Positions 47,058 through 58,639 of a stretch of DNA of 64,000 bases are shown here, piece after piece (the stretch's first letter is position 1; every line of letters starts with the position of its first letter). The DNA is from Megascapheus bottae (taxonomy: Eukaryota > Chordata > Mammalia > Rodentia > Geomyidae). Location: positions 32,902,001 to 32,966,000 of the forward strand of contig JANJXV010000013.1 of assembly GCA_024803745.1 (NCBI GenBank), read 5' to 3'. Under the pieces are notes generated by a model, which made no database searches, was not told the origin of the DNA, and saw only the letters and a list, made by a program, of their open reading frames with translations. The position numbers were made by a program, and so were the translations under genes.

Positions 47058-49074
47058 TCCATAATTGCATTATCACTAAGGGGTCTAGATATAGGGATAA
47101 ATTGAGATAGAGAATACTAGCATTTTTGTAAGGCTATCTAGATCATAAGATGTAGGATATTAAATCACAATATTACATGTTTATCTCTTTTAGAGATACA
47201 TTGGATGAAGATTTAATTCTGTGGATCTGTAAATAAGTGAACTCAAAGAAACATCTAGTACAAGGAAGGCTTGAAACAAATTAGATGATAAAAGAAGTTG
47301 AGGCAGAAAAATTTTAAAATACATCTACATCCTTTGCTGAAAATCTTCTGATGTAACTATGACTTTTACATGGTGGTGGGTCCCCTAATTCTCAATGATT
47401 TACTATACAAGCATGAAATATCAATAAACTAGATTGATTGAGGAGGTAATTTCCTAGAAATTTTAGAACAGTATATTCTGATGTGTAAAGTCCAAGTATT
47501 AATTTATATATTTTTATTTGGCACATAATTGTCATTTAGATTGAAGCATGTAAACCCTATTGCTTTATGTCTGTTGATGGAGTTTATGATGAAACAAATC
47601 AGAGTGATATGTGGATCTGAATAAGAAACAGTGGATGTGTAAACATTTTATTACAATATAGTCTAATTTATAATATTCTGAAGTTGGATTTTACAACTTG
47701 TTCTTTCTTTAGCAGGTTCATTTGTTGAATATCCCATTCATCTGCTATTATCACTGTTCTTTGATAACTATTCCTTATCCTTATTGACTTAGCCTTATTC
47801 TTTCAGCAATGATGAGATCTTTTTATGGAGTTGTCAATTCATGCTTGCCCAATATAGGTCTCTCTTTTCAAAAGACATTCTTAACTCTCATTCATTTTTC
47901 ATTTATTTCCAGAGAGAAATATGAGAAGACAATTTTATTTATTTTTATACACATGGAACACTTCTTTCCAAAGACCACATTTGATAGCTCTAAGTCTCCT
48001 CTTCCTTTGTTCATAAACAGAGATGACAATGGTGTCTTACTCATATGAATTTTGAAAGGCTGAACAGATGTGAAATATTTTAATGTGCCAGCATCCTTCA
48101 TGTTCAATCCTCCTGAACAATATAGGTTCAGTAAAACTTTTAAGCCTATGATTCCTGAACAATAAGGGTTCAGTAAAATGTTTAAGCCTATAATTCTCCT
48201 GACATTTAGTTATGACCACTAACAAAGAGTCATGTCATAGGGAGAATTTTACAATACAGCTCACTCTAAACATCTAATAATAGCTTCCACTGGCAGCAAA
48301 TTCAGAATGAAGACGGTCTTCATTTTTGTCTGCTTGGAGAAAACTGTTGAATAGATGTTTTACTCTACTTTGTAAGGGCCTCAGGAAGTTGAAGTCTTGA
48401 ATCCTTATTTTTAGGAAGAGTCAGGCAAACCAAATAGGATATTTCACAAGAATTTTGTTAAAGAAGTTAAAACACATTGTAAATGAAGAGGGTCAGCATT
48501 ATGAGGAAGGTCATTTTGCAGAAAACCTGAGATCTCTCATTGAAACAAAGACATTCATGCAATGCCATGAAGGGGGGTGGGTCTTAAATGATTACTTGAT
48601 TTTTTTTAACAATGAAATCATCACAAGGCAATCCAACTACATAAGAAGACAAAGTAATCTGGTTGTTAGTGCCTTGGGGTAACATTTCTTGAAAAAGAAC
48701 CTCCCCTACAGTGATTAGAAAATGGCATTATTCTTGCTTCTCTATGTTCACATGCTGCAATAAGAAACTACAGGCTAATGAATCAACAAGTCATTCACTC
48801 AGCCTCCTCCTCTCAGCAGCATTGCTTTAAATAATCTTTTATTTGAATTATTCAATAATTCCATCAGAAGTATAGTGAGCAGTATTAGTCAAACTTCCCT
48901 AGACCAGGCATGGTTGGAAGGCTTAATAGTTAGAAACTTAAAACTATTTTTTAGTTATGTAAATGCCTATAATCTATCATTTATTCATGAAATACTTCAT
49001 GAAATAGAGGGAGATTGAAATAGGAAAGATTAAAGCAGAAATCATTATTAAAGAAAAAGAAAAACAAAAAGAGA
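47058..49074. other. unique AT-rich DNA apart from one tandem duplication
   Basis: No gene recognised. Short frames at 47809-48225 have no domain. Contains the 42-bp tandem duplication listed next. Confidence 0.4.
48111..48196. repeat. tandem duplication, 2 x 42 bp
   Basis: Units start 'tcctgaacaatataggttca' (48111) and 'tcctgaacaataagggttca' (48153) and differ at a few bases. A local event, not a known family. Confidence 0.9.
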
Positions 49075-49331
49075 CCAGCCAGATACTGATTGCCCACTTC
49101 AATAATCCTAGTTACTCAAGAATCTAAGATCTGAGCACTGCTGTTCAAAACCAGCCCAGGCAAGGAAAAAAAAAATCTATGAAACTCTTATCTCCAATTA
49201 ACTACCAAAATAAAATAAAATAAAAAATCAGAACTGTAACTGTGGTTCAAGCTGTGCTTGCCTTGAGCACCTGAAGGACAGCACTCAGTCTCTGAGTTCA
49301 AGCCCTAGTATCAATTGTCACAGAAAAAGAA
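49075..49331 (+). repeat. B1-led dimeric SINE, old
   Basis: 'cccagcccaggcaagg'-type B1 text, linker 'ctcttatctccaattaacta', an (AAAAT)n patch, and right monomer 'ctctgagttcaagccctag'. Confidence 0.8.
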
Positions 49332-49889
49332 ATGAGCAACTATATTAGAACAAGAATAAATTTGTCGAGTGATAGCTACCATTGTAGCTAAGGCTACAAT
49401 ACATAGATATTAGAATGTACACACACAAGAATCCTTACAAAGTGAACATCAAGCCTTTCTCCCTCTACCCAAAGTTGACCAATTTAATGAAAACATCTTA
49501 AATGGTTCTTTTAGAAGTTCTACTATTCATGTCTGAAGCCCCACAAATCTCTTTCATCAATCTCCCAGTGTAGAACAATGCCCTCAAGTCTGAGTTCCTT
49601 GGGGATTATTATTTTGAGCAGAATCCTATTGACATAGACTCTTATCCTAAAACACCCTGATGCTACTTCGGCTGCTCATAGTATCACAAGCATTTGTGAG
49701 CTGATTTTTTCTTCAAGGCTGGTATCTTTATTCCTACTTTTTTTTCCCCAAATGCCTTTAACTTTGAGCCATCTGGGGTGCTGGTCATTGTTCTTATGAA
49801 ATTACATTCTTTCAGTCAATTCAGGTAAATCACATCCTGTAGAAAAGATGGGGTGATTGACTTAAAAGGGAGAAACATTTTTCTCTAAG

Positions 49890-49892
<3 letters not shown>
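49332..49892. other. unique DNA, no gene seen
   Basis: No supported feature. Confidence 0.4.
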
Positions 49893-49924
<32 letters not shown>

Positions 49925-49926
49925 GT
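49893..49926. repeat. (GT)n microsatellite
   Basis: About 34 bp of GT, interrupted after. Confidence 0.95.
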
Positions 49927-50257
49927 GTGTCTCTGTGAGTGTATTTGGAAGAGTAAACCAATGAGATCTGTGTGTAAGGGAATGGCTTGCTTTGTCTAGA
50001 ACTTTCTCAAAAGAATATTCAAGAAAGGAAAAACACTTACTGAATTAGGGAGACAAAATCTGGTATAATCTCTGATTTAAAAAATGGAACTAGGGGCCCT
50101 TTAATTCTAAGGACATATTTGGAAAAAGAAAATGGTATATATTTGTAAAAGATAAAGCATTGCCAATATTGCTTTCATATATATGTAGTATCAGAATCAG
50201 ATTACAACCATGCAAAATAAGTCCCCATTCTGTATCTCAAAGTAGTTTTAAACATAA

Positions 50258-50320
50258 ACCTGAGAGCTCAGCTTCCTGAGTAGTTAAGATTATAAATGGG
50301 AGCCTTTTGTGCCCAACTCA
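50258..50320 (-). repeat. B1 fragment
   Basis: 'gagctcagcttcctgagtag' and 'ttaagattataaatgggag' read as the reversed B1 5' portion. Confidence 0.55.
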
Positions 50321-52558
50321 ACAGCAAATTAAAAAAAAAGGTATTTAGACAGATTTTATATTGCTTGAAATCTGGCAAGCTAACAAATAGATATTTTGAT
50401 CTGAAATTTTCGGATTTCCAAAGATTGATTGTTGATACCTGGAATTAATAAATTATTAATTTTATGTTTATGTCATTGAAATATATTAAAATATATTTAC
50501 AACCATATTCCCCCAACTGTCCATCCCTTCCCATCATTGATAGAAATTAAACTACTTGTCAAAAGGATAAACTGGATTTTGTGGGGTTTTTTTCCCTCTG
50601 GAATCAAGGTAAACTTCCCTGTATCTCTGCTGAAACCATCCCTAGTAATGTTTCCTAACTACAAACAGACATATAGCAGAGTTCTTCAGATCTTGAAACT
50701 GTACATGTCATAACTGGAGTATGTTATAACCCCAAAGTAGGTTGCTTTGGATTAACATCAATCAGGTCTGTCATAAAATTATGAGTAAACAAGAAAAATG
50801 TGTTACAATACATCTTGAAGACACAGCTTTCTGTTAGAAGATGCTTGAGCAGCTGTGTGGCAAGTATACCATTCAATCAGGAATGCACACATTTCCAGAT
50901 CCAGCCTACATTCAGTCAGAGTTAACACCTGTATTCTAATGTTTTCATGAAATGCAAATGTAACTTTAGTACATTTCTCTCTTGGTGGTTCCTTTCCTTT
51001 TCCTTTGTTTAAAACCTGTTTTAACTTATTCAACATGCAATGGATCATTAGTTAACTCATATTTTCTGCCTACCCACAATGACTAGAATAGTACACATTC
51101 CCATTCACAGCATTGATCCAAGGAGAGTCATGCTCTAGTATACAAAAGCAAAGTTTGATGAGGGGTGGGTCACTTAAAGTTTAATTTTCCTGATAATATT
51201 ATTTTAATACTTTGGAAGGTAGTAAATTTGGATAAAATTTGGAAAAAACAAAATTCATATTTTGGAAACAGGTTATCTATGAAATCTAAGTCCTCACTTA
51301 AAAATATTTTAGCAAGGATTTCTTTTTAGTATAGCAGGATTAAACTAAGGAGAAATGAGAAGAAGAGGAAAAATTAGGTTCTCTTTCCAATGCAACAAAT
51401 AGTGGTAAAAGACTGAATTCATTGTGTTGATGTCTCTAACTTGACAACTTATGTCAGTTGAACCTGCACGAGTGGATTAACCTAGAATCTAGCAAATAAT
51501 ATAGAAAAAAGCGTCTAGTGGGTAGCACTCACTGAATGAAAAAAACATAGAATCCTCCAGAGTGAATATGTTTCCTAAAAATGCTGCTTTATTACCATTT
51601 CATTATTCACACTGATGGTTTTCGTCTGGCACTTGAGAACACGGCAATTTTTTTTTGTCATCAAATTTCAGCTACTAAGATGACTCAGGAAAGATGTGCA
51701 GTCTCCACCCCAATGATTTCTTTTCATCCATATGCTAAATCACTTCCGCATACTCCTTTTCCTTGCCTTCCATCTTGTGGTGGTGGGGATTTCAAATCCA
51801 TCAAACTGTAAGTTAGTAACTCTGGTTTTGATAGGAAATTCTTTCAATAGCAAAATAGAAAAGAATGCAGAGTTATGGTAACCTGATTTAAATCACAACT
51901 CTAGTAGAGAATAATTGTTATTGAAATTGACAAGTAGGAAACCAAGGTTACAATTGTATTTTATTATTGATCGTACATGCAATAATTATCTTTTGGGATC
52001 AATCTCTTATCCCACTGAATATTTTTTTTTCCTTTGTGTGACAAAAGAGATGTTGAAAGAGACAATCTGCTAGGTGACTGCAGCTAACTAGATTTGTTTC
52101 CAATTATATTTCATTGTCTTCAATGGAGAGTAACTATATTTGCTTTAACTTAGTTTTCAAATACATATTTATCCTTTCACATACCCACAAGCTTTGCTCC
52201 ATAACATATAGAACTATTTTGAATCCATTCAAAATTTCTAAAAGCTTAATGACATCCATTCCAATACCAAGGACTCAATCGTGAGATAATAGACAAAGGA
52301 TGGAGATTGACAGGCTTTGACTAGGAAAGCTACTCAAATATGTGAAAAACACAAGTAAGCCCCATATTGATTATGAGTTTAGTCTCTTCATCATGTGTTG
52401 TAGAAGGATGAGAAATATTTTTCAACAAATATTGAAGACAATATTTTAAGCTTATAAAAATTAAACTATGAGTTTATAGAGTCCTTAGTACATTGGGTTT
52501 TATAAGCCTATAGTTGTTACTCAGTGGTTTTATTTCATTAAAAATTGAATAAAACATT
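50321..52558. other. unique AT-rich DNA, no gene seen
   Basis: Frames at 50803-51048 (minus, 81 codons) and 51581-51811 (plus, 76 codons) have no domain. Nothing else recognised in 2.2 kb. Confidence 0.4.
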
Positions 52559-52735
52559 TCTTTCTTTTATTGTCAGGATAATGTACAGAGAGGTTACAGT
52601 TTGTGCTCATCAGGTAGTAGGTGCATTACTTCTCATATATTAATACCCCTTCTCATGTTTTTGTCCCTGTCTCATTCCCAACCCCCTCCCAATCATCTTA
52701 TTTTCCCCTTCTCCTTTTCCTATTTCAAAACATAT
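52559..52735 (-). mobile_element. older L1 3' UTR fragment, minus strand
   Basis: 'ataatgtacagagaggttac', 'ggtgcattacttctcatata', 'taatacccct', then a C-rich tract ending 'cttctccttttccta'. Collinear with the young 3' UTR but diverged. Confidence 0.7.
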
Positions 52736-53271
52736 TTTAATCCTGCACTGTTTATTTACAGAAACAAAGGAAAAGGAAAAACATATAAGCACAAACAATC
52801 TATATAATGAGAATGAAAAGTCATGACAGGCAAATGAGACAACAGTGATACAGCTAAGCTCATGGTAAATATATTTTTCAAGCATGCATATATTAATTCA
52901 CCCAGATAATGAGCTTTAATTCATAACTAAATATCATTGGCCTTTGTAATGTCAATTTACTAATATCCACATTTCAGCTGAATTAACCTGTACACTTTTG
53001 TGGTCTTCTCTTTCTAAAACACTGTTATAGCAAAGGAAGAAAAAACCTTCTGGAGACAAAATAGCCACTAGATTCAAATAATATGTACCAATGTATATAT
53101 AAAAATATGAAATCAATTCAACATACATGCCTATAAAATGTATCTCATATACAAACAATGGGATATCTGGAGAGAGCAATAAAATATTTTTTAATTATCA
53201 TTGGATAGGAAATTATAGGTAATATTATTAAGGTGTCTTTTGTTATGTCACTTTCCAAAAGGAAATATTGT
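52736..53271. other. unique AT-rich DNA, no gene seen
   Basis: No supported feature. Confidence 0.4.
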
Positions 53272-53475
53272 TGGGCTGGGAGTTTGGCCTACTGGTAGGG
53301 TGCTTGCCTAGCATGCATAAAGACCCGGATTCGATTCCTCCGTACCACATACATAGAAAAAGCCAGAAGTGGTGCTAAGGCTCAACTAGTAGAGTTCTAG
53401 CCTTGAGAAAATCCAAGGACAGTGCTCAGGCCCTGAGTTCAAGCCCAGGACTGGCAAAAAAAAAGAAAGAAAATA
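53272..53475 (+). repeat. IDL-Geo-type SINE, full length
   Basis: 'gggctgggagtttggcctac', 'ggtgcttgcctagcatgcat', 'gattcgattcctccgtacc', 'agccagaagtggtgctaagg', 'caggccctgagttcaagccc', then an A-tail. Confidence 0.94.
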
Positions 53476-53810
53476 CTGTTGAAAAACAATGACATAACCA
53501 ATTCACCAAGTAACTTACAATATCTGTAGTGCAGTTAAGCAAGTGAATTCTATCATCTATAAAATGATATATGTTGCTAAACACTTAAAATCCTCTTGGA
53601 GTTTTAAGAAATCTTCCATTGTTCAGACTGTACTAATTATGAGAAGAAGCTCTGTGAGTACAGCTCTCATGTTAGTATCAATTACGATCCTCTCATTTCA
53701 AGTGATCCAATATTTAGCCCAAAAGCAAGTGAGGTAGAACACAGGTAGGTGACCTCATTTTTCCCACTTAGTTTTTTCCTTGAGGAGTTCAAACTATGAA
53801 AATACATCAT

Positions 53811-53910
53811 GTGGGTTATCAATGTACAAGAAGTAATGTACCCACTAACTGATGAATGTAACTGTAACCCCTCTGTACATCACCATGACATTAGAATACA
53901 ATTTTAAAGA
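53811..53910 (+). repeat. older L1-type 3' end
   Basis: 'gttatcaatgtacaagaagt', 'gtaactgtaacccctctgta', 'catcaccatgac', A-rich end. Confidence 0.65.
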
Positions 53911-53955
53911 AAAGAGAATATGTCATGAAAATGCAATTCCATGGTAATGAGTGCC

Positions 53956-53972
53956 CAGTTTGTGACATTCTT
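53956..53972. repeat. target-site duplication, left copy (inverted L1)
   Basis: CAGTTTGTGACATTCTT, identical to 54785-54801. Confidence 0.93.
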
Positions 53973-54784
53973 TTTTTCATATATTTTTTATTTTAATTAA
54001 TAGAAGGGTTACATGATATTTGCCAGACAGAAGGTGCATTAATTCCACCTATCTTGGGCCCCATTTCCCTCCCCCCCACCCACACCCCTCATCTTGTTTT
54101 CCCCCCTTCCCTATCCAATTTCAAATAACCAAATACAAATTTATCCAATATATCAGATAACAAAGTAAGATACTGTAACAATATGAGATAATCAAGGGAT
54201 AGCAAAAGAGATGAGAGATAACATAGTACCTTAAGGACAACAATCATTCATTATATGGCTTATGTTTCTATATCCTACAGAACCTTTCATTTAGCGTCCT
54301 ACTATATGGCCTTTTGTATCAAGGTTTTGCTCTATTGCAAATCTCTGCTGTGAGAGCCCAAGGTTTCTACTGATTATGACAAATGAGGGAAACCATTGAC
54401 CCTGAAATGTCCAAAGAGAATAAAGCTGCTGAGCTAACCACTCACATGGAAATCAAGGAGCTAAAGAAATCCATCCATGATCTAAAATAAGAGATGCAAG
54501 GCATGAAAAAATGAGCAATTAGAAGCAAGGGAGATGAAGAATGAAGTAGATAGTTTGATAGCAGATTAGACAATGCAGAAGAGAGAATTTACGGGGTTGA
54601 AGATAATTTAGTTGTTATAGAAAAAGAACAGAAAATGAGTCAATTCAAATCTAGGAAATATGAGAAAACGCTATAGGAGGTCCAAGATACAATTAGGAAG
54701 CCTAATTTAAGGCTAATTGGTATTGAGGAGAGTCTGGAGAAAGAGGTCAATGGTATTGGAAATATACTTCAGGGAATCATCTCA
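53973..54784 (-). mobile_element. young L1 with internal inversion (twin priming) and TSD
   Basis: The left part (53973-54402) is the reverse complement of an L1 3' end: A-tail, 3' UTR, and the end of ORF2 (SMVSLICHNQ). At about 54402 the sequence switches abruptly to the plus strand and reads an ORF1 segment (54402-54784) homologous to about 2738-3120 of the large L1. A perfect 17-bp TSD, CAGTTTGTGACATTCTT, flanks the whole block at 53956-53972 and 54785-54801, so it is one insertion. Nearly all of ORF2 is missing at the inversion joint. The ORF1 piece contains stop codons ('ctaaaataag'). Confidence 0.93.
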
Positions 54785-54979
54785 CAGTTTGTGACATTCT
54801 TAAAAAAATAATCTATGACCTACCTGTCTTCATAGGCTTGTTCCTTATTAATTCCAACTTCATTTACAAATCTGATTCAACAACCTAGCTGTCAGTTCTG
54901 TGAAGTGCTTGATGGACAAAAACAAAAAACAAGCCAATACACACATGAAAATCTTCTGGAACACAAAAAGCAGAAGAAA

Positions 54980-55222
54980 CCTGGGACCAGTGACTAATGC
55001 CTAAGTCCTAGTTATTCAGGAGGTTGAGATTTCAGAACAGCAGTTGGAAGCCATACTGAGCAGGAAAGTCCATGAGACTCTGATCCCCAACAGACTACCC
55101 AGAAAAAGCTGGAAGTGGAACTATGGCTCCAAAGGTAGTGTACTTGACTTGAGCAAATGAAGCTCAGGGACAGGGACTATGCTCAGAGTGCAAGCCTCAC
55201 AGCCAGTCAAATAAAAATGAGA
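54980..55222 (+). repeat. B1-led dimeric SINE, old
   Basis: 'ggaccagtgactaatgccta', 'gttattcaggaggttgagat', 'aaagctggaagtggaactat', 'agctcagggacagggact', A-rich end. Confidence 0.85.
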
Positions 55223-55315
55223 AAGAAACCAAGAAAGAGGAATGTAACAGCAAATCACATTACACTGGGAAAAATAAAAGACTATACGACAATATAATAG
55301 AAGTATATGAGATTT

Positions 55316-56149
55316 AGGGCATGATCAAGAAATCTAATAACAACAGACGCTGGCGGGAATGTGGGTAGGAAGTTATCACTACTACACTGTTGGGGGAGTA
55401 CAAACTGGTTCAACCACTATGGAAAGCAGTATGGCAACTCCTCAAAAGACTAAACATAGAGCTCCCCTATGACCAAGCAATTCCACTACTTGGCATTTAC
55501 CCAATCGTCCAGAAACAAGGACATACTAAATCCATTGGCACAGTGATGTTCATTGCAGCACTATTTACCATAGCAAAGATGTGGAACCAATCCAGATGTC
55601 CCTCAGTTGATGCGTGGATCAACAAGATGTGGTATTTATACACAATGGAATTCTATGCTGCTGTCAGAAAGAATGACATCACCCCATCAGTTAGGAAATG
55701 GAAAGACCTAGGAAAAGTCATATTAAGTAAAGTAAGCCAGACTCAATGGAACATAGGCTCAATGGTTTCCCTCATTTGTCATAATCAGTAGAAACCTTGG
55801 GCTCTCCTAACAGAGATTTACAATAGAACAAAACCTAGATACATAAGGCCATATAGTGTGCTGCTAAATGAAAGGACCTCCAGGATCTAGAAACAAAAGC
55901 CATTTAATGAGTGATTGTTGTATCTCTCATCTCTTTTGCTGTCCCTTGGTTATCTCATATTGTTACAGTATTTCACCTGGTTATCTGATATATTGTATAT
56001 ATATATGCTTATTTGGTTATATGAAAAAGGATAGGGAAGGGGGAAAACAAGATGAGGAGTGGGGTTGGGGGTGGGTATGTGAAGTATGCACCTTCTATCT
56101 GGTGAATATAATGTAACCCTTATATTAATTACAATAAAATGTATGAAAA
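55316..56149 (+). mobile_element. young L1, 5'-truncated, with TSD
   Basis: TSD of 15 bp with one mismatch: aagtatatgagattt (55301-55315) and aagtatatgaaattt (56150-56164). The element holds the C-terminal part of ORF2 and the complete young 3' UTR (55790-56149) with its polypurine tract. Compared with 45301, the 3' UTR lacks a few tens of bases ahead of the A-tail. Confidence 0.92.
55390..55791 (+). pseudogene. L1 ORF2, C-terminal fragment
   Basis: 133 codons from LVQPLWKAVW through LLGIYPIVQ, VMFIAALFTIAKMWNQ and KMWYLYTMEFYAAVRKND to the stop. This is the Cys-poor end of the ORF2 C-terminal region; the reverse transcriptase and endonuclease are absent. It is open to its natural stop because the insertion is young, not because it is a gene. 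It shows the segment that the large L1 at 575-6797 lacks. Confidence 0.88.
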
Positions 56150-56164
56150 AAGTATATGAAATTT

Positions 56165-56567
56165 ATAAATAATGGAGGTATCTCAACTCCACCAAATATT
56201 TTTCATATATTTTAAAATAATATATTCATATATTTATTAGTAAATTACTATATAAATGTGCCTGTGTATCTCTTATTTATAATTAGGTAATAAATCAAAG
56301 CCTTATGTCTCTATATAAGCTTTTAATATGAAATAATGTAGTTAAAAAAGATAATAATGACATACTGTAAAATTAAAGGGAAAGAGGAGCTACTCATTAT
56401 ACTTAACAGACAGACAAAATGGAATAAAATCAAACATGCACTTTCTGGTGCTTATGACTACAATTCACAATTAATGTATAGATAAAATAATAATTATAAA
56501 TTTTCATGCAGTGGAACTTCAGACTAAAAAAGAATAAATTACAGACTTTGAAAACAGTAATAAGATT
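56165..56567. other. unique AT-rich DNA, no gene seen
   Basis: No supported feature. Confidence 0.4.
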
Positions 56568-56715
56568 ATTGGGAGGGGGTGGAGTGAATGAAATGGGGAC
56601 AAAAACATAAGACAGGTTATCAATGTGTGAGAAGTAATGCACCCAATATCTGGAAAATAATGCTGTAACCCCTCTATACATTACCTCAATAATAAAAAAT
56701 AAAATGAAAAAAGAA
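56568..56715 (+). repeat. older L1 3' UTR end
   Basis: 'ttgggagggggtggagtgaa', 'tgaaatggggacaaaaacat', 'ggttatcaatgtgtgagaag', 'gtaacccctctatacattac', A-tail. It bridges the young 3' UTR and the 'acccctctgtacatca' fragments. Confidence 0.75.
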
Positions 56716-56739
56716 ATATACTAACCTGAGATATTTTAA

Positions 56740-58030
56740 CATTTTTATCAGTTCAAGTCTTTAAAATAATATTAACAATGATTTCTACATCATTTCAAAT
56801 GTCGTATTTAACAAATAAGTATTCAAGAAGAGAATCTCTATAATTAAAATTAAGCTGAGTGTTTGTATGTCATAGATACATATTAATATATGTAATAAAA
56901 CATTATGTCTGTAGAGGATATAGCACATCATAGATTTTTATGTCTATGTAGTTATGAATATATCTCCAAGTCAATGCCCATAAACTAGCATACCCAAATA
57001 TTGAGTCATTGCTCTTGTACTGTTTGGATCTATTACCTGTATATTAAAGATATTATTTGCGTTTTGTTCCTTTGGTCTTGACTTATTTCACTCAACATGA
57101 TTCACTCTAATTTCATCCACTTCCCAGTGAATGCCATATTTTATCCTGTCTGTTGGCTATGCAGAATTCCATTGTATATATGCACAACATTTTTTGTATC
57201 CACTATTTTTGTATCACTATTGTGAATAGTGTGGAGATGAACATGGCTGAGCAGGTGTCCTTATCATAACCTGGGTTATGATGATCAGGGTAGATGCCCA
57301 GGAGTGATATGGCAAGATTGTAGGTAAGGTCTATTCTCAGTTCTTTAAGAAACCTCCAAACTGCCTTCCAGAATGGTTGGACTGGTTTAAATTCCCACCA
57401 GCAGTGTAGTAGGGTTCCTTTTTCTCCATAACCACGGCAGCATTTATCATTGTCTGAGTTCAGAATATTGGCTATTCTGATTGGTGTAAGGTGGTATCTT
57501 AGAGTTGTTTTTATTTGCATTTCCTTTATGACCATGGATGATGAGTATTTTCTCATATGATTTCTGTCATTTAAGTCTCTTCTTTTGATGTCTCTCTTGT
57601 CCATTTAGTGTTTGGTTTGTTGGGTTTCAGAGGTGAGGATTAGTTTCTTGAGTTCCCTGTATACTGGATATTAAGCATGTGTCTGATGTATTATGGGTAA
57701 ATATCTTTTCCCAGTGGGTTGGCTATCTTCTACTTTAGTAGCTAGCTTTTTAACTGTGCAGAAACTTTTTTATTTTTAGGTAGTCCCATGTGTTTGAGTC
57801 TCTCTTTAATCTGTAGTGACCCCAGGACTCTGTTTGGGAAGTTTTTGCTTATGTATATGCATTCCAGTGTCTGTCCTACTCAATCATGTAAAAGTTTCAA
57901 GGTTTCAGGTCTGATATTAAGGTCTTTGATCCATTTTTGAGTTAATGCTTGTGCATGGTAATATGTTGGGATCAATTTTTAGTTTTCTGCATGTGGCTGC
58001 CCAGTTTTCCCAGCATCTGTACCTGAATAG
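56740..58030 (-). mobile_element. older L1, ORF2 3' half and 3' UTR, minus strand
   Basis: 3' UTR at the left (56740-57030, same as 30678-30965), then ORF2 read leftward to about 58030. The longest surviving frame is 133 codons (57604-57203): [66 protein letters not shown]. Frameshifts lie on both sides. 5'-truncated; no TSD found. Confidence 0.88.
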
Positions 58031-58290
58031 GCTGTGTGGCCAAGGAAAATAATGTCATTACCTACTTATTATTACAGACATTGGGAACTCAGAGCCTGAG
58101 TAGGTGAACCCTACTGGAAATGGAAACGTACTGCAACCCTCTGGAATGATTTTACCGACAACTGAGGTTTGTTAGGTAGAAAAGAAATTTGTGAGATCAG
58201 TCCCAGCTTTGCCATAGCCTCCTCTTTCCACTAGGGTAGGTTACTGCTGGGCAGAATCTGAAAGCAATGAAATTCGCTAGCAAAAGGATC
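58031..58290. other. unassigned spacer between L1 pieces
   Basis: About 250 bp with no repeat or gene recognised. Confidence 0.35.
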
Positions 58291-58610
58291 TGGATCCATA
58301 TAATGAATGATTGTTGTTATTAAGGTACTATGTTATCTCTCATCTCTTTTGCTGTCCCTTGGTTATCTCATATTGTTACAGTATCTCACTTTATTACCTG
58401 ATATATCGGATATATTTATATTTGGTTATTTGAAATTGGATAGGGAACGGGGGAAAACAAGATGAGGGGTGGAGGTGGGGGGAGTGAAATGGGGACCAAG
58501 ACATGTGAAAGGGTATCAATGTATGGGAATTAATTCACCATCTATCTAGCAAATATCATGTAACCCTTCTATTAATTACAATAAAAATATATTAAAAAAA
58601 AGAAAATGAG
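58291..58610 (+). mobile_element. young L1 3' UTR, 5'-truncated
   Basis: Near-identical to 45580-45885: 'ccatataatgaatgattgtt', the polypurine tract, 'accaagacatgtgaaagggt', A-tail. No ORF2 sequence. No convincing TSD. Confidence 0.92.
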
Positions 58611-58639
58611 AAATAGGAAAGAATCAAATATTATTGCTC

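Noticed and set aside
51581..51811. 76-codon plus-strand frame
   Set aside because: No motif, no neighbouring exons or splice signals I can support.
55390..55791. 133-codon open frame as a host gene
   Set aside because: It is the C-terminal end of L1 ORF2 in a 5'-truncated insertion with TSD.
30690..57000. The matching texts at about 30.7 kb and 56.8 kb as a new repeat family
   Set aside because: At 56.8 kb the sequence continues directly into L1 ORF2 on the minus strand, so it is an L1 3' UTR subfamily.
57203..57604. 133-codon minus-strand frame as a host gene
   Set aside because: L1 ORF2 fragment in an older minus-strand element.
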